Origin: Protonemura montana
Lineage: Eukaryota; Arthropoda; Insecta; Plecoptera; Nemouridae
DNA: 64,000 nucleotides
Direction of reading: 5' to 3'
Assembly (NCBI GenBank): GCA_947568835.1
Contig: OX387602.1
Coordinates: 15,861,021 to 15,925,020, forward strand
Positions within the stretch are counted from its first letter, which is position 1. Each line of letters begins with the position of its first letter. The notes under the pieces were generated by a model, which made no database searches, was not told the origin of the DNA, and saw only the letters and a program-made list of their open reading frames with translations. The position numbers and the translations under genes were made by a program. Below, one piece after another: positions 38,779 to 49,459 of this stretch.

Positions 38779-41700
38779 GTAAGTTATGCCCCACACGCAG
38801 TTTTTCGATAACGAGCCTGTCCACAAGTTACGCCGCGAATTGCCCTTTGGACTCACTGATACCACACTGATGGCAGAGCCGGCACGTTCAATGCTGTTTA
38901 TCTACTTCGTGCCTTGCTCCGACTAGAGCTTCGTCAGTTTGCTCAAGTATTTTAATTGGTTTTCCGCTTCGACATTTTTTTTTGTGAAAAGTCTCTTATT
39001 TATTCCCCTCTGTTGGTGAATTATTATTAGCTCGGCACAGAAGAGCGCACGACGCACCGGATAGGTACAGGTACAGCCATTGTCTCGATCGCGTTTGTGT
39101 ATAGGCTGGTGAAGCCGGCTCAGTCTGAAAGCTTCATGGAAAACTACCTCTAAAACAATATGGAAATTGTTTTGGTGTCATCTTTTGTTTGCTTTTCCCA
39201 AGTTTTGAGCTTCCTATTATCACGACGCTTAAAGAAATGCTAAATATGCAAAAGCAAAACCGTTGAATTCATGCACGGAGAAAATTCTCGATTCCTTCTT
39301 ACTGTACACCCATTGCGGTTCATTACTACCCTCACGAGTCCGGATCACGTTCATTGTTCATGTATTAAGTTCACTTAAAAGCTGCACGGACTTTAATTCA
39401 CTTCGCTGCGAGCTTGGAACGCGTTTAAGCTTCATGTACCGCGCATGTCATTATTTCGCGCGCGAGTATAAATTAAATTGCGTTGATTTAAACGGTGATT
39501 GTTGTATGTGAGCCCGTGGATTAGTCTGTTGATCACGCGAACGCGAGGGGCCTAATTTGGCATTACAAACACGACCCCCTACCTCTCACTCGGGCGCACA
39601 GAAATAATTACCCACTTCTCGCGATATATCTTATTTCCAGTTGTTTCGTAGGTAATTGATATTTGTGGCGAGACGCAAAAGTGTTGCTGTCTCGGGATAT
39701 ATTACGGTGCTTACGCTTGATTATTGGCCTATCACAGGTGAATGTTGTATCGATGAATCACTACGGGGGCGCGCGGGGGTGGCGGCGGCGTGCATGACCA
39801 GAAGGAATGGGGGTGGGGGGACGCTTATCGCCGATGAACTTTGGGTGCATGTCAGTCGTTGCGCGCCGCGGGCTAGACTTAATCGGCGTCCCGCCCCGAA
39901 ACGGGTTCGGGGCACGCACCGTCGGCGTCGAAGAAGTCATCTCAGGCCGGCCCCTGCATGCACATGTGTGTCCGACGCGGCCGATTCGGTCAGTGTAACT
40001 GCGAGCTGTGTACGAATTGCATTTTGCCGAGTCAAGTCGAGCGGGAAGGCTTTTAGGCTCTCGCTGCCACGCCGATGCAGAGGTAGATTTAGTTTTCGAA
40101 TGTCGGACACGCATTCTGACAAAGTGTTATGTGCTTCTAAGCTGGCAAAGCGATGCGTTGTTGCACCACGTTTCTCCTAGCGGTCTGCCCGGTTGGTGGA
40201 AATTGGCGAGTTTGTCTTGCGAAAGCCGTTTCACGCGCGCGCCTAAGTGCGGCCGAGTTGAGTGGTGGAGGTGCCGGGTTATAAACACAGAAAAATGTAA
40301 TCGACATGGTTTCAGTTGAATATCTTCGCTTTTAGACAGATTTCGTTTTACAACCGGGAAACGCCGGCAACTTCTTTTTTATCCGAGCACACCACCAGCG
40401 CACTTCCACAGTCGTGCACAAGCATAAGAACCTCTCCTTGACTTGCAGGAACGAAAATTTAGCGCGGACTAGCGACACAGACAAAGGGCAGGACTCAGGA
40501 GACATGGGACTTCTTCACAATAATCTTGTGTTTCTGCAATGAAACAATCGGGCATATATTATTGAAAGTGGCGGCGCCGGGCAGGCACAATGAGACACTC
40601 TCTACTCGGCACTCCCACTCGCTCCCGGCAATTGCTCGAGACAATAGACCCGGGTGCCGGTAGACGCCAAGGTGTGTACCGAGAGACGACGCATGTCGCT
40701 GGCGACAATTACTGCAAATTGTTCAGAAAGGTCGAGTGTTTATATACTGCAAAAATAATTATGATGAATGATGCTCCCGACGACTAATTGCGAAGGCTAT
40801 ACTGTTGTTTAAAGTTTTCTTCATCTTGCTCTATAATCGTAAGATATTGCATAAATATAGCAAAGTTTGTTGATACTTTAGAAGTCATTGTCATTTTTTT
40901 CTTATTACATTCAACTAGCTTTCAGCCTCCCGAGCTCGGGATGTAATTTTGAGATCGGGTCATGGATCAAAAGGTACTAACTTGCGCTAACTTTGATCAT
41001 TACGAAAAGTTAGCCGTGTATCTAAGCGACAATGGAGCGCTCACAGCGCCCACCTTGGGGGGTCTCCCGAGCGCTTTTGGGAGGCCCGTGCCCTTCTCGA
41101 GGTCTTTCAGTCGCTTTTGGGGGCCCGCGGCTCGTTGCAATTCGAAGTTGTGATGGGGAAGGTCGGATAGGTACACGCTTAGAGAGGTGTCACATGTGGC
41201 GATGAATCATCCAAAGTGCACCTGCACGTATGCCAAAATATTTGGTAATTAAAAGTGTTTGTGGAGCTGCTCTTGACAGATGGGGGCGACGTGAGTGATA
41301 AGTGGGTGACTTGGACCAGTCGCCTCTTTAGCAGCCATTGCGATTTGCAGCTCTGCTCATTTGGCTGACTTGGTGTTGGCACCCTCTCTGTCACTACTGA
41401 ATTGAGTCATCATCATTATAATCATTATCTTCGCTTTACCTACTAATTTACCATTGAGCTACGAGGCGATGTAATTGCGGAAATGAATAGGAATACTAGT
41501 AGAATGTTTGGTTATGACGGCATGCGGACAGGACGGGGCTATTTTGTCGTCACTGCTCAAGTGACACCATAGACATGCTGTAGCGCCGAGCGCGCGTGAC
41601 CATGCATTTAGATTGCATTGCATGCCTGGGTGAAGCGAAGACGACGGATATTTCAGTATTATTACCTTGTTTATCTTTCCTACATTTTATTATTCTCTAC

Positions 41701-42804
41701 TTAAAAATAAAGACTTTTGTTTCCTCCTATTTAATTCTGATGGAACCCAGTCACGAGATGGCGTTTTCAATCCTGTCTTATTTTCCTAAAACGATAACTT
41801 TGTTTCTCGCAGGAGCAACTTTACTGATTTCCGAGGGCAATTCTCTGCGATTTGTTTCTTTATTCACGCAATAAATTGTTTACCCGATGGCCAATCAAAA
41901 CTGATACCATTTATCAGTGTTTCTGCATTTTAATACGAAAATAGTATTGATCAAGATTTAGAAGGGCTGATGTGATCAGCGGTGTCATTGTAATGTTACC
42001 TACCATTGCTGCAGTCGAGCTTGCACTAACAACGAGTTGGAATTCCAACATCTTCGTCGTCGCGTTCACTATACTTACTGTCAGTTCCATTATATTTGTT
42101 GGTGTCCTTGATCTTGACCTGTCATTGACTACGCCTAGGTATAATTAATTAAAACATATATCATAAACTCACTCCTGCCTTTCTGCAGTTGTATATGCAA
42201 ATTAACGCTCTTGTCTACAGCGACAACATGAGATGAGAAATATAGGCAGGTATTAGCTAGAAAGAGACGCAAGCCTATCAGTTATTTATGGTGGCAGGGA
42301 ACCAGACTATAAAACTTTTATGTTGTTGTCACTGGACTAATAATGCCGCTCTACTGCCTTGCTGCCAGTGATGCTCTGAATATTGTTTAGGGAATACGTA
42401 ATAATTTTTCAAAAGTACAGAAAACGAGCGAAGAGTTTTACCCCACCGGGAGTGCAAATCGAGCTGCTCACTCCTCTGTTTTAGCAAGGAAAATACATCC
42501 CCATTGCTACACATTTTGCAGGGTAGCCAGATTTATCTTGTTAAATTCTCCTTGCACATCTGCTTTCATTTTTTGCTGCATACTAATAACAGGTTTAGAA
42601 CCAATTAGACAAGTTCTTGTCAGTGTCCAGGTTAGTGATCCATTTTGAAATCATTCTGATTCTAAAGGATTGAACCTTTTATTGTATTTATTTTGTTTTT
42701 CGGTTATTTTCAATGAAGTAAGATTGATATTTTCCCATATTTCATATACTTAGAACTTCCCTTTCCTTAGAGAAGAATTTCTAAGAGGCCTCTTCTGTAC
42801 ACAG
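38779..42804 (+). other. smooth intron
   Basis: A 4.0 kb intron. The longest ORF of the window (39656-40180, 174 codons) lies here in a GC-rich patch. It has no recognised domain and an Arg/Cys/Ala-biased composition, and the opposite strand is also open, so I treat it as chance. A short pair of similar G-rich words occurs at 41070-41130 (GCGCTTTTGGGAGGCCCG and TCGCTTTTGGGGGCCCG). Nothing else could be identified. Confidence 0.65.
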
Positions 42805-43148
42805 GAGGCGAGAGCCGCAGTCTGCCATCGTACGCTTCGTCTCCACCAGACCGATACGAAGACAACTACTCAAATGGCCCGCCCGGCCAGACATACGGAG
42901 GTAATGAACACTACGCAGAGCGCTACCCACTGACTGAGCGCTACCTGAAGCCATCAGGTGAATACGGGCGCGAACCATTGCACCCGTCGCCGCCTCGACC
43001 AGGCTATGCGCTGCCGCAATCGCCAGGCGGACCCAGTGCCACCGTGCCGCAGCAGGGATCCGTCATGATGGTCTACGGTCTCGACCTGGAACGCTTCAAC
43101 GCCGAGAAGCTCTTCAACATCTTCTGTCTCTACGGAAACGTGGTCAGG
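42805..43148 (+). CDS. sm: smooth/hnRNP L exon: linker and first half of RRM3
   Basis: This 344-base exon encodes a Tyr/Gly/Pro/Ser-rich linker of about 75 residues (from GESRSLPSYASSPPDRYEDN to PSATVPQQG), then the start of RRM3. SVMMVYGL is the RNP2 strand (human VLMVYGL), followed by the helix ERFNAEKLFNIFCLYGNVVR. hnRNP L RRM3 contributes to binding CA-rich RNA. The acceptor is TGTACACAG and the donor GTGAGT. The exon enters in phase 1 and leaves in phase 0, after YGNVVR. The low-complexity linker is typical of the family and variable between species. Confidence 0.95.
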
Positions 43149-43660
43149 GTGAGTAGACACAGCAGTGGATTACTTGTTTTCTCAAGAATAGCTTGTTGAC
43201 CTGGGTTAGTGGGATATATGGTGATTTTCTGGATTATCTAAGAATCTAAATATTGACAATAATTCAGCATTACATTTTCCTTTCTAGTATCTAGTATCTT
43301 TTTGTTTTTATTGGTGGAGTCACGCTTGACTGAAGGCATTTAGTTTGTGTTCGACCTTTTCACTGACAGCATGGGGGTCGGTCATGCATTTCATACCTTC
43401 TTTCTTGCAATTGATGACGATGGTAGGTAATAAATGAAGGGCGGCTTGGGTTTATGTCATAAAGAATGTTGTCCAATAATAATATAAATACCTGCCTAAA
43501 GTCTCCAAACAAATTCCTGGTATTTATCTTACCTCTCAACTCATCAGAGACAATATCTTTATTCTTGACTGAACCCAGAACTAATGACATTGAGATAAAA
43601 CCAGCAACGCTATCCAATACAAAGAGCAAATAATAAAATTCTTGTCGCTCTGATCCGCAG
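43149..43660 (+). other. smooth intron (inside RRM3)
   Basis: A 512-base AT-rich intron from GTGAGT to CCGCAG. No further feature was seen. The minus-strand ORF at 43665-43360 is without recognised content. Confidence 0.85.
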
Positions 43661-43933
43661 ATCAAATTCTTGAAGACAAAAGAGGGATGCGCAATGATCC
43701 AGATGGGCGACGGAGGTGCCGTGGAACGCTGCGTTCAGAACCTCAACAACGTGCCACTGCTCGGCTCAAAGCTGCAGCTCGGCTTTTCCAAACAAGCATT
43801 CCTCAGCGACGTGCACAATCCCTACCCGTTGCCCGACAAGAGCCCTTCATTCAAAGACTTCATGGGAAACAAGAACAACCGCTTTATAAACCCCGCGATG
43901 GCCAGCAAGAACAGGATACAGCCGCCATCCAAA
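43661..43933 (+). CDS. sm: smooth/hnRNP L exon: second half of RRM3 and RRM3-RRM4 linker
   Basis: This 273-base exon of 91 codons is in phase 0 at both ends. It opens with IKFLKTKEGCAMIQMGDGGA, which carries the RNP1-like strand (human VKFMKSKPGAAMVEMADG). It continues through the helix AVERCVQNLNN and the last strand KLQLGFSKQAF. It then has the conserved inter-domain segment SFKDFMGNKNNRF, followed by NPAMASKNRIQPPSK; human hnRNP L has SYKDFSESRNNRF and AAKNRIQHPS. RRM3 and RRM4 of hnRNP L pack against each other, and this linker is part of that interface. Acceptor CCGCAG, donor GTGAGT. Confidence 0.96.
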
Positions 43934-44873
43934 GTGAGTATGCATTAAAACGTCGTTAATTCTGATTACTTACTGCCCTGTTTATCACTGCAATAATCAT
44001 GCACCACTTTAATGCAATGAATTAAATCAGATCTATTTATCATTTCAGTTTTAATGAGAGAGTTGGTAGATCAATGCAATGTTGATCATATAGTTAAAAT
44101 AAATCTATCCAAAGTCTCACCTTTCATATGATGATTTAAATCTTTTATGAAAATGTATCAATCAAAATGATGAATCATGTTACAAATGCCTTTAATAAAC
44201 ACCCACTTTTATTTGTTCTGTATTTCGCTCGAAGTCTAACTGCTTCATTTTGTAGTATAATACAAAATAATTAATTGCATCGGAGCCAATTATTCCATTT
44301 AATATCCCCGTGCTAACGAGAGCCTAAGAAGCTCTTCCTTTGTAAGGTAGCTGGAGTCTTCTCCTTCCAGTACTTTGCATAATCAAGATTGTATCAGTGC
44401 AAAGTATTCTATTTTTGTTAGACATTGCTGATATCTCAAATGACTAATGACTAAAGTCCAGCTCTATCGTGATTGTCCTTAGTCTGTTCTCTTTTCTTTA
44501 GCGATAGTTTATGCAAAGCTATTGCAAATGTAATTGTTAAAAAAAAAGTAATCCATCAACAATGCTTGGAGGACATTTGTCCTCCAAGCCATTATTTGTC
44601 AAGCACTCGATGTTTCCCTCCATTTCGTTTTATTCCTTTAATATTATTTTTACTTAATTGTCAGTAGAGTGACCTGCAGCCAATATTTGTTGTACCTACG
44701 AGTCCAAGGAAATTTTTTTTCCACAAATCAATACATAGACTCAAACCAGTTTGCTCTCTTATGATGGAAAGCAAACAGAATCAATGGTGGTCTGGGAAGC
44801 GAGATCACTGCTGCAGTCTTGTTTGAGTATACAATATACTACTAGAATCACAGCACACTGTTTCCTTTTTCAG
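43934..44873 (+). other. smooth intron with a perfect hairpin
   Basis: A 940-base AT-rich intron between the RRM3 and RRM4 exons. It contains a perfect inverted repeat at 44564-44589 and no other identified feature. The final TTTCCTTTTTCAG is a strong acceptor. Confidence 0.85.
44564..44589. repeat. Perfect 11-bp inverted repeat, 4-base loop
   Basis: GCTTGGAGGAC at 44564-44574 pairs with GTCCTCCAAGC at 44579-44589 across the loop ATTT. Three more pairs (AAT with ATT) can form past one bulged C. Total stem length is too short for a typical microRNA precursor. Confidence 0.8.
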
Positions 44874-44985
44874 ATTCTGCACTTCTTCAACACACCACCC
44901 GGTCTAGAAGAGGACCTGCTAAAGAGCGTCTTCGACGAATACAAAGTGACACCTCCGAAGACAATTAAACTCTTCCCACTTAAAA
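44874..44985 (+). CDS. sm: smooth/hnRNP L exon: first part of RRM4
   Basis: This 112-base exon encodes ILHFFNTPPGLEEDLLKSVF, then DEYKVTPPKTIKLFPLK. That is the RNP2 strand and first helix of RRM4 (human VLHFFNAPLEVTEENFFEIC, then KVFSGK). It starts in phase 0 after a strong TTTTTCAG acceptor and ends in phase 1 at GTAAGC. RRM4 is the C-terminal RNA-binding domain, which packs with RRM3. Confidence 0.95.
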
Positions 44986-45327
44986 GTAAGCTCCACACTT
45001 CACTTCCAACTAATTAGACGTTTAAAACTCGTTTTTGTATCGGCTCCTGTTCAATCAAGGAAATAACTTATTGGAGATTAAGCTAGTGCTTGAAGTTACC
45101 AGGGAGCATGATAAAATCTAATGCTTGCAATTTAACAAAAATAATTTTCTCTTGGTGTTAAGTGATTTTTTTTTTTTTTTTTTAATTGTTTGAATGACAA
45201 CCATTTATGTAGAAGTGTGATTCAAAACTTTTTGCTGAAAACGATAGATATTTTCCAGTTTTCCTTTTTCTAACTGGCAGAGTTGAGGAAACTGTTAAGA
45301 AAACTGACAGAGTTACTCTCATTTCAG
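44986..45327 (+). other. smooth intron (inside RRM4)
   Basis: A 342-base intron with a T homopolymer at about 45168-45183, ending CTCTCATTTCAG. No other feature was seen. Confidence 0.9.
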
Positions 45328-45423
45328 CCGACAGGAGCTCATCGGGGCTGCTGGAGTTCGATGAGATTGGTGATGCAGTCAACGCACTCATGATGTGCAA
45401 CCACGTACCTATTGAAAACCCAA
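45328..45423 (+). CDS. sm: smooth/hnRNP L exon: RRM4 RNP1 region
   Basis: This 96-base exon, phase 1 at both ends, encodes DRSSSGLLEFDEIGDAVNAL, then MMCNHVPIENP. SSSGLLEF is the RNP1-like strand of RRM4 (human SERSSSGLLEWESKSDALET). The acceptor is CATTTCAG and the donor GTGAGT. Although its length is a multiple of three, skipping it would remove the RNP1 strand, so it is probably constitutive. Confidence 0.95.
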
Positions 45424-45603
45424 GTGAGTGCACAGCCAGACTAATTGTCTCTTTATTTAGGTAGTGTTTTAGATTCAATTTATTTTGATTTTTAACCAAT
45501 GTTTATAATTACCTTTTGGGGTACTAGTAGCTGGAAGTATATAATTACTCAGAGATAAGGAGAAAAGGTTACGAGTGCCAAAAGCTCAAGCTTTGTAGAC
45601 ATA
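45424..45603 (+). other. Start of last smooth intron (45424-47407)
   Basis: The last intron, 1984 bases in all, opens with GTGAGT. This part precedes the inserted elements and holds nothing else identifiable. Over half of the intron is made up of the two mobile elements listed below; the remainder, 46936-47407, is AT-rich and featureless apart from its TTTTGTAG acceptor. Confidence 0.8.
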
Positions 45604-45604
45604 T

Positions 45605-46320
45605 TAGACATGAATAGTGATAGGATAGTTATGCAATTGCATGTTTTGATTTATGCATTAAATCCCATGCAAAAACGTGGATATATCCATTTCATCGCTC
45701 CCTAGTTCTAAAAATACCATTTTTACTTTGCATATTTTGCATATTTTAAATTGCATATTTTGGATTTTTTTGCATGTTATTGCATGTTTTGGGCTTTTTG
45801 CCAAATCTTCTGAATATTCTCTTGTTTTTTTTTTTTTCAAATTATGTGTACAAAATTGATATCAAACTACCCCGTAAAAATTCAACTTGAAAAAGATCGA
45901 TAACTTATTTAAAATTTCAAATCTCCAAAATTGAAATAGTTTTGGATAATTTCACTTAGGCCTATTTCTCTTGATGATATGCTATGACATTTTTTGTTTT
46001 CAAATCTATTTGTTATGGGCATTGGGAAGGATGGTGGGGGGGACGGACTTTCCAAGTATAGCAGCTGATAAATAGGTAATTACGTGGGAATATCTACTTC
46101 CCAACCCTCTCAACCTCTTCTATGAATGCAATTTTATCTTATCTCCTTAAATGGTGTTTGAAATTTGTGTTTTTCTTCCCACTCATCCACCTTTTACCTT
46201 ATTTTCATGGACTTTACATGTTTTGCATATTTTGGCATTTGTTTTTGCTTTTTTTCCTATTTGTTCTTGCATGTTTGGAGGTTTTATTTTGCATAACTAG
46301 CCTATCTCTAGTCATGAACT
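45605..46320. mobile_element. TIR element of TTGCATA-like words (MITE-like)
   Basis: The left end at 45609-45636 (starting CATGAATAGTGATAGG) is repeated inverted at 46316-46289 (CATGACTAGAGATAGG) with three mismatches in 28 bases. The match extends to a TAG just outside each copy with one gap. Subterminal sequence inside both ends is packed with TTTTGCATAT and TTGCATG words (45642-45800 and 46216-46295). The centre has no ORF of note. About 715 bp long with no coding capacity, this fits a non-autonomous DNA element. The superfamily cannot be assigned because no clear target duplication is visible. Confidence 0.6.
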
Positions 46321-46491
46321 AGGCAGCAGCTCAAAGGTTGTAAACCTCTCTTCCTCTTTTGCAATCAGCCATTTCCACCCCAGTAAGTTTCTTTTCCTGC
46401 TATCTTAATTCATAGAAGATAACAAATTGAGAGGGTTACTGTGTAAATATTTCCTTACATATCTTTTTTATTTTTTGCTGAACTTGCCATT

Positions 46492-46501
46492 ACATTACTC
46501 C
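46492..46501 (+). repeat. Left target-site duplication of the SINE
   Basis: ACATTACTCC here is repeated exactly at 46936-46945, bracketing the 5S-derived element. Confidence 0.75.
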
Positions 46502-46935
46502 CACCGAATGGTTTGGTGTGTTGGAAACACCGGTTCTCGTGAGATCACCTAAGTTAAGGAACACTGCGCTGAGTCAGGTATTGGATGGGTGACCATCATA
46601 CACATGACCAGTTTGGTTCGGGAGAGAGGTTGGAGGGATGAAAGTTAGTACAACAAATTCATCCGCCTTGCTTATCAACCTCTTGACAGCATGGATTTGT
46701 GGAGAAATCCTGCTGTTCGAGTAGTACCGTCCTTCAGAAGGGACATTAAGCCGGTGGTCCCCATGGTGCTCTTCGATAGGAGTAGGCTACGTGCTGGCAC
46801 CGGGTTTACCCTCCTCCCTTCTAGGCTAGGTTAGCTTCATCCTCATCGTCATCCACTCATTCACCGACACCATTAGACCACTGCCACATGGCCAGATGTC
46901 AAAACAGAATGCTTTTAAACACCACAAATCAATCA
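46502..46935 (+). mobile_element. 5S rRNA-derived SINE (SINE3 type)
   Basis: The 5' part resembles 5S rRNA: GGTTCTCGT (46532), GATCACC (46543), the box A word AAGTTAAG (46551-46558), and the box C word GATGGGTGACC (46584-46594) at 5S-like spacing. 5S genes carry an internal RNA polymerase III promoter, which SINE3-type elements use. The 3' body ends with an AATC-type tail (AAATCAATCA). The insertion is flanked by an exact 10-bp duplication, as expected of LINE-mediated insertion. It is on the same strand as smooth. The 5S-like part has lost the 5S 3' end and has several mismatches, so it is not a functional 5S gene. Confidence 0.8.
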
Positions 46936-46945
46936 ACATTACTCC
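46936..46945 (+). repeat. Right target-site duplication of the SINE
   Basis: An exact copy of ACATTACTCC directly follows the AATC-type tail of the SINE. Confidence 0.75.
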
Positions 46946-47407
46946 AAAAGAAGATGCTCATAGTTTTTTTTTTTACAATTTAAAAATATTGGATTGCCTC
47001 AGTCTTTCTCTACTCCTTCTCAAAATTAACTTTCTCAGCCTGTAGGCAACATTACTGACAACATACCAATAATAATAATAATTGTATTTAGTAGAACAGA
47101 ACGTAATACCTGCACACATCCATGCATGCGGGTATTATGCAAATGGCCGTCCTCGTTGGTAACTTGTTCCAAGTTATTTCTGGGCTAGAAAACCACTTCA
47201 AGAGTGTAGAGTGAGGATGGAGTAAGGATTCCCAGTTGCCCAAAAAGTGCACGGCAGGAAGTTCTTCAGCATAGCTCTGATTGCATGCTTCTGTGTAGTG
47301 AACTATTCAAGAAAATGTTAACTCACTCTGAAATAGATTGGTGAAATATAAAATCAAATTCATAGTGTTTCGGAAATAATATGTCTAATCTTCATTGTCT
47401 TTTGTAG

Positions 47408-47508
47408 GTGGCAAGTTCCCGTACCTGATGAAGCTGTGCTTCTCCTCCTCACGGCAGATCCCCAACATGATTCGAGGGCAGGCCGATAAAGACGATCTTG
47501 ACGAGTAG
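47408..47508 (+). CDS. sm: smooth/hnRNP L last coding exon: end of RRM4 and C terminus
   Basis: The exon enters in phase 1, after TTTTGTAG, and encodes GKFPYLMKLCFSSSRQIPNM and then an acidic tail, IRGQADKDDLDE, before TAG at 47506-47508. FPYLMKLCFSSS is the last strand of RRM4 (human YPYTLKLCFSTAQHAS, where the protein ends). The extra acidic C terminus is longer than in human hnRNP L. The seven exons add up to 1077 coding bases, 358 residues, without a phase error. The stop is followed directly by a long 3' UTR. Confidence 0.95.
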
Positions 47509-48163
47509 CCCGTGCGCCGAAACTAGCACCGTACTACTTCAACATTCGTCCCAACGCTCGACGCAAACAAGAGGTCACCAAGAGGTCGCCGTTGCACTTG
47601 CCTACGTGCTACGTTTCTGTCTCGCACGTTTTGAGTGAGAAGTTGCAGATTTTTTTTTGACAGGACAGAATCAAGGGTGTATCATGGTTTTAGGAATTTT
47701 TCGTGGCAATAATTCTATAATAGTTCAGATTCTTTTCAGTGGCATTAACAGTGAACTATTTGAAATTGTGTTTTTTTTCTTTCTTAATTTTCAGTAGGTA
47801 CATTATTTTGTGCCTACTTGTAGCCTACTTCATAGTTTTGAGGTCTAGGAACATTTAGATACATAGGAAACAATCAAATGAAGAATGTGTACAAGTTTCT
47901 TATTTTAAGCTTTAGACAAAGCAGAAATCTATCGAATCACAGACAATTGATTCCTTTTGATCGACCACTGACATGCCGCTATTTTCGTAGAAGGTGGATA
48001 ATGGTCGATTGCTGGACGTAGCGAGTAGATAAACGCAACGGCAGAGCGGGCCGAGTGCAGTCGAGCGGCTGGACGCTCTCAGGTATAACACCTTGTCACT
48101 GGAAGAAAACGAAAGGGAAGTGCAGAAACAACCAGCTTAAAAGTAATTATAATTCAAAGAGCA

Positions 48164-48169
48164 AATAAA
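48164..48169 (+). terminator. Proximal poly(A) signal candidate of smooth
   Basis: AATAAA lies 656 bases after the stop codon. Cleavage here would give a short 3' UTR without the TG and CA repeats and Pumilio motifs. Confidence 0.4.
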
Positions 48170-49436
48170 ACAACAATCCTTATTACCATAACCAGATAAT
48201 AAGGTGAATCTAAAACATATCAACATAGTGCTTATAATGTTAAAGAAATGGAAAAACAAAACATATTGGGAGTGATGCTATTTTAAAGTATTGTTCCCTA
48301 TCATTTTTAAACATGTATCCATGTTTTGTACGTGTTTGAATGTAATTAGGTTCTAGGTGATACTGATAAGTTTTGCTTTCTGTGAGCAACGTCGTCTTAG
48401 GTCTGCACTCCTCTGTCTTCCGCTATAAGTTTGCGTTTAGTAATGTTGAGCCTCTTTGTTTAGAGTTTCTTGCGATAATTTTATCTCACAATTATAACGT
48501 GCGACTCAGCCACTATGATAAAGACAGTAGTTATTATGAGAATTACAAAATATCTCTATAGCGTATTAGACGACCAATCATTTTTATTTTTACCCGTTGC
48601 GATTTTGACATTGTTAGTAAGTTGTCAATTTTATTCGAGACTTATGTTGATTTTTGTCTGAGGTCAATTTAAATATTAATTGATTTGTACATATGTCTAG
48701 CTAGGTACTTACACAAAATGTCAAGTTACAGGGGTAGCAACCGGTATCCCTTGGTTTTCATTTAGGCAAAAAAAAATTTTCTTCCAAGCTGTGGATATTG
48801 TTAAGTTATTTATCAAGAGTTTCGTCGCTACTAGCACTTAAAGCCCAGTTCATATCCCTGTTAGCGACAAACAAAATATCGAAGATATCAAAAAAATGGC
48901 AGTTGAAGACTAAACACATATGTTTTCATGTTTATGTCGACTAGACTAGATAGGCTATGTTATCGAGTTTGATGCAAATGTGTCGTGCTGTGAGTATGTA
49001 CTGTGTCCTGGGGTGGTTCCATTTGGTGGATGGTATATGGGGATTTACGTGCCCCATAAAAATAAATGTACATCATGAAGTATCAAAGTACGTAATTTCC
49101 CCATCCGTCAATATTATAATAGTTCATCTTGAATGTGTGGATGCACCAATATTTTTTCTATATAAGTAGGATTGAATCACAGTTAAAGCTGATTGTGTAG
49201 GCTATTCCTTGAAGGAAATAAAAATTATGGCAACTTACATATTTTGCCATGCAATTTTTGCTTGACCCAATACCCAAGTTTGAAGGTTGACATGGGAATA
49301 GCCTACTAGTTGCTGTGTTTCTAGGAGCCTGCAATGAAGGCATGCTTCATGTCTAATTTCATAACGTACATATCTCGCATACTTCTGGATCTGCTCGTAA
49401 AGTGTGCTTGGTGCCTGGGACCACCTCTCGACCTGT

Positions 49437-49459
49437 TGTGTGTGTGTGTGTGTGTGTGT
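49437..49459 (+). repeat. TG repeat in the smooth 3' UTR
   Basis: About eleven TG units. As RNA this is a UG repeat, which hnRNP L does not bind, but it could pair with CA-repeat RNA such as that at 50415. Confidence 0.85.

Noticed and set aside
39656..40180. Longest ORF in the window, 174 codons
   Set aside because: It lies in a GC-rich patch where the opposite strand is also open (40114-39761). The translation is Arg/Cys/Ala-biased with no recognised domain, and there is no promoter or splice context.
46532..46594. Possible functional 5S rRNA gene
   Set aside because: Only the internal-promoter portion resembles 5S. The 3' half of 5S is missing and the sequence continues into a SINE body with an AATC-type tail and target duplications.
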